Source: Rikenellaceae bacterium (GTDB lineage Bacteria > Bacteroidota > Bacteroidia > Bacteroidales > UBA932). Taken from it: a stretch of DNA of 7,043 nt. This document shows positions 6,681 to 7,043 of this stretch, one piece after another. Made by a program: the position numbers and the translations under genes. Every line of letters starts with the position of its first letter. Position 1 is the first letter of the stretch. The notes under the pieces were generated by a model. That model was not told the DNA's origin. It made no database searches and saw only the letters and a program-made list of their open reading frames with translations. Location: the NCBI GenBank assembly GCA_900769385.1, contig CAAGGO010000190.1:1-7043 (forward strand), read 5' to 3'.

Positions 6681-7043
6681 TTATCTTCTGAACTCCGCAC
6701 ATATGATTGCGGTGGCAATTGCAACGTTCAGTGATTCTGATGTGAATGCATCTGCAGGGTAAGGTGGAATGAGTAGTTTTTTGTTTATCAGCTGTTCAAG
6801 TTCAGCTGAGATGCCGAATGACTCGCTTCCCATTACTACAAGTCCGCATTTTTCCTCTTGAGGCAGATTTTCATAAAGGTTCTTGCCGTCAAGGAATGTA
6901 CCGTATACAGGAAGACCTGCATCCAGAAACTTCCGGCATACCTGATCCAAATAGGTATAGATTACCTGCTTGCGGAAGATTGCACCCATAGTGGCCTGAA
7001 CCACCTTTGGATTGTATACTTCAACAGATCCGTGGCCGGCAAA
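6681..7043 (-). CDS. TrmH/SpoU-family RNA methyltransferase, C-terminal part (5' end beyond window)
   Basis: The C-terminal 120 residues of a second SPOUT-class RNA 2'-O-methyltransferase, read from the window edge to TAA at 6683-6681. The frame is open through 7043 and begins with VEVYNPKVVQATMGA, the typical segment after motif 1 in this family, so the GTG at 7004 is internal and not a start. Motif 2 is GLVVMGSESFGIS (encoded about 6811-6846); motif 3 contains SESLNVAIATAI (about 6703-6738) and the protein ends in AEFRR. In most relatives motif 2 reads G-N/S-E-G/A-x-G, so the Ser after Glu here is less usual. Motif 1 and the N-terminal RNA-binding domain lie outside the window. It differs clearly from the RlmB-like neighbour, so it is not a recent duplicate. 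The substrate (rRNA or tRNA) cannot be assigned. Confidence 0.9.
   Translation of the reverse strand, partial: FAGHGSVEVYNPKVVQATMGAIFRKQVIYTYLDQVCRKFLDAGLPVYGTFLDGKNLYENLPQEEKCGLVVMGSESFGISAELEQLINKKLLIPPYPADAFTSESLNVAIATAIICAEFRR

Noticed and set aside
1..7043. CRISPR array, insertion sequence, tRNA/rRNA, phage or defence genes
   Set aside because: No periodic direct repeats, transposase, tRNA-like cloverleaf or relevant protein motifs were seen; nearly all the sequence is accounted for by housekeeping genes.

Overview
The window looks like one end of a draft or metagenome contig from a Bacteroidota bacterium, probably of the order Bacteroidales. The assignment is an inference from protein features: a TatA plus TatC export system with no tatB beside it, a TatC with a long first periplasmic loop, TrmH-type methyltransferases whose end motifs look like Bacteroidales versions, and A/T-rich gene starts without clear Shine-Dalgarno sequences. 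Bases 1-30 are not genomic. They match the 3' part of the Illumina TruSeq read-1 adapter, so genomic sequence starts at about base 31 and the first gene is cut there.

Layout on the + strand: a 5'-truncated PMCA-type calcium-transporting P-type ATPase (31-2399); a hotdog-fold acyl-CoA thioesterase overlapping its stop by 4 bases (2396-2833); a 92-base gap containing an inverted repeat (2851-2895); tatA (2926-3129); tatC directly abutting it (3130-3909); a duplicated-cassette ABC-F protein whose GTG start lies inside the end of tatC (3893-5851); and an RlmB-like 23S rRNA 2'-O-methyltransferase (5878-6627). A strong bidirectional terminator (6646-6676) follows. After it, on the - strand and running off the window end, lies the C-terminal part of a second SPOUT-class RNA methyltransferase (6681-7043).

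The + strand genes are packed so tightly that they probably form one or two operons, with the only plausible internal promoter or leader in front of tatA. Their functions are core ones: calcium efflux, thioester hydrolysis, export of folded proteins, ribosome-associated ABC-F activity and rRNA modification. I see no CRISPR array, insertion sequence, tRNA, rRNA, prophage or defence gene, and nothing that supports a previously undescribed system. There is no gene-free stretch longer than about 100 bases. The observations most worth a second look are the adapter at the contig end, the inverted repeat before tatA, the unusual start-codon chain from tatA to the ABC-F gene, and the convergent pair of SPOUT methyltransferases.
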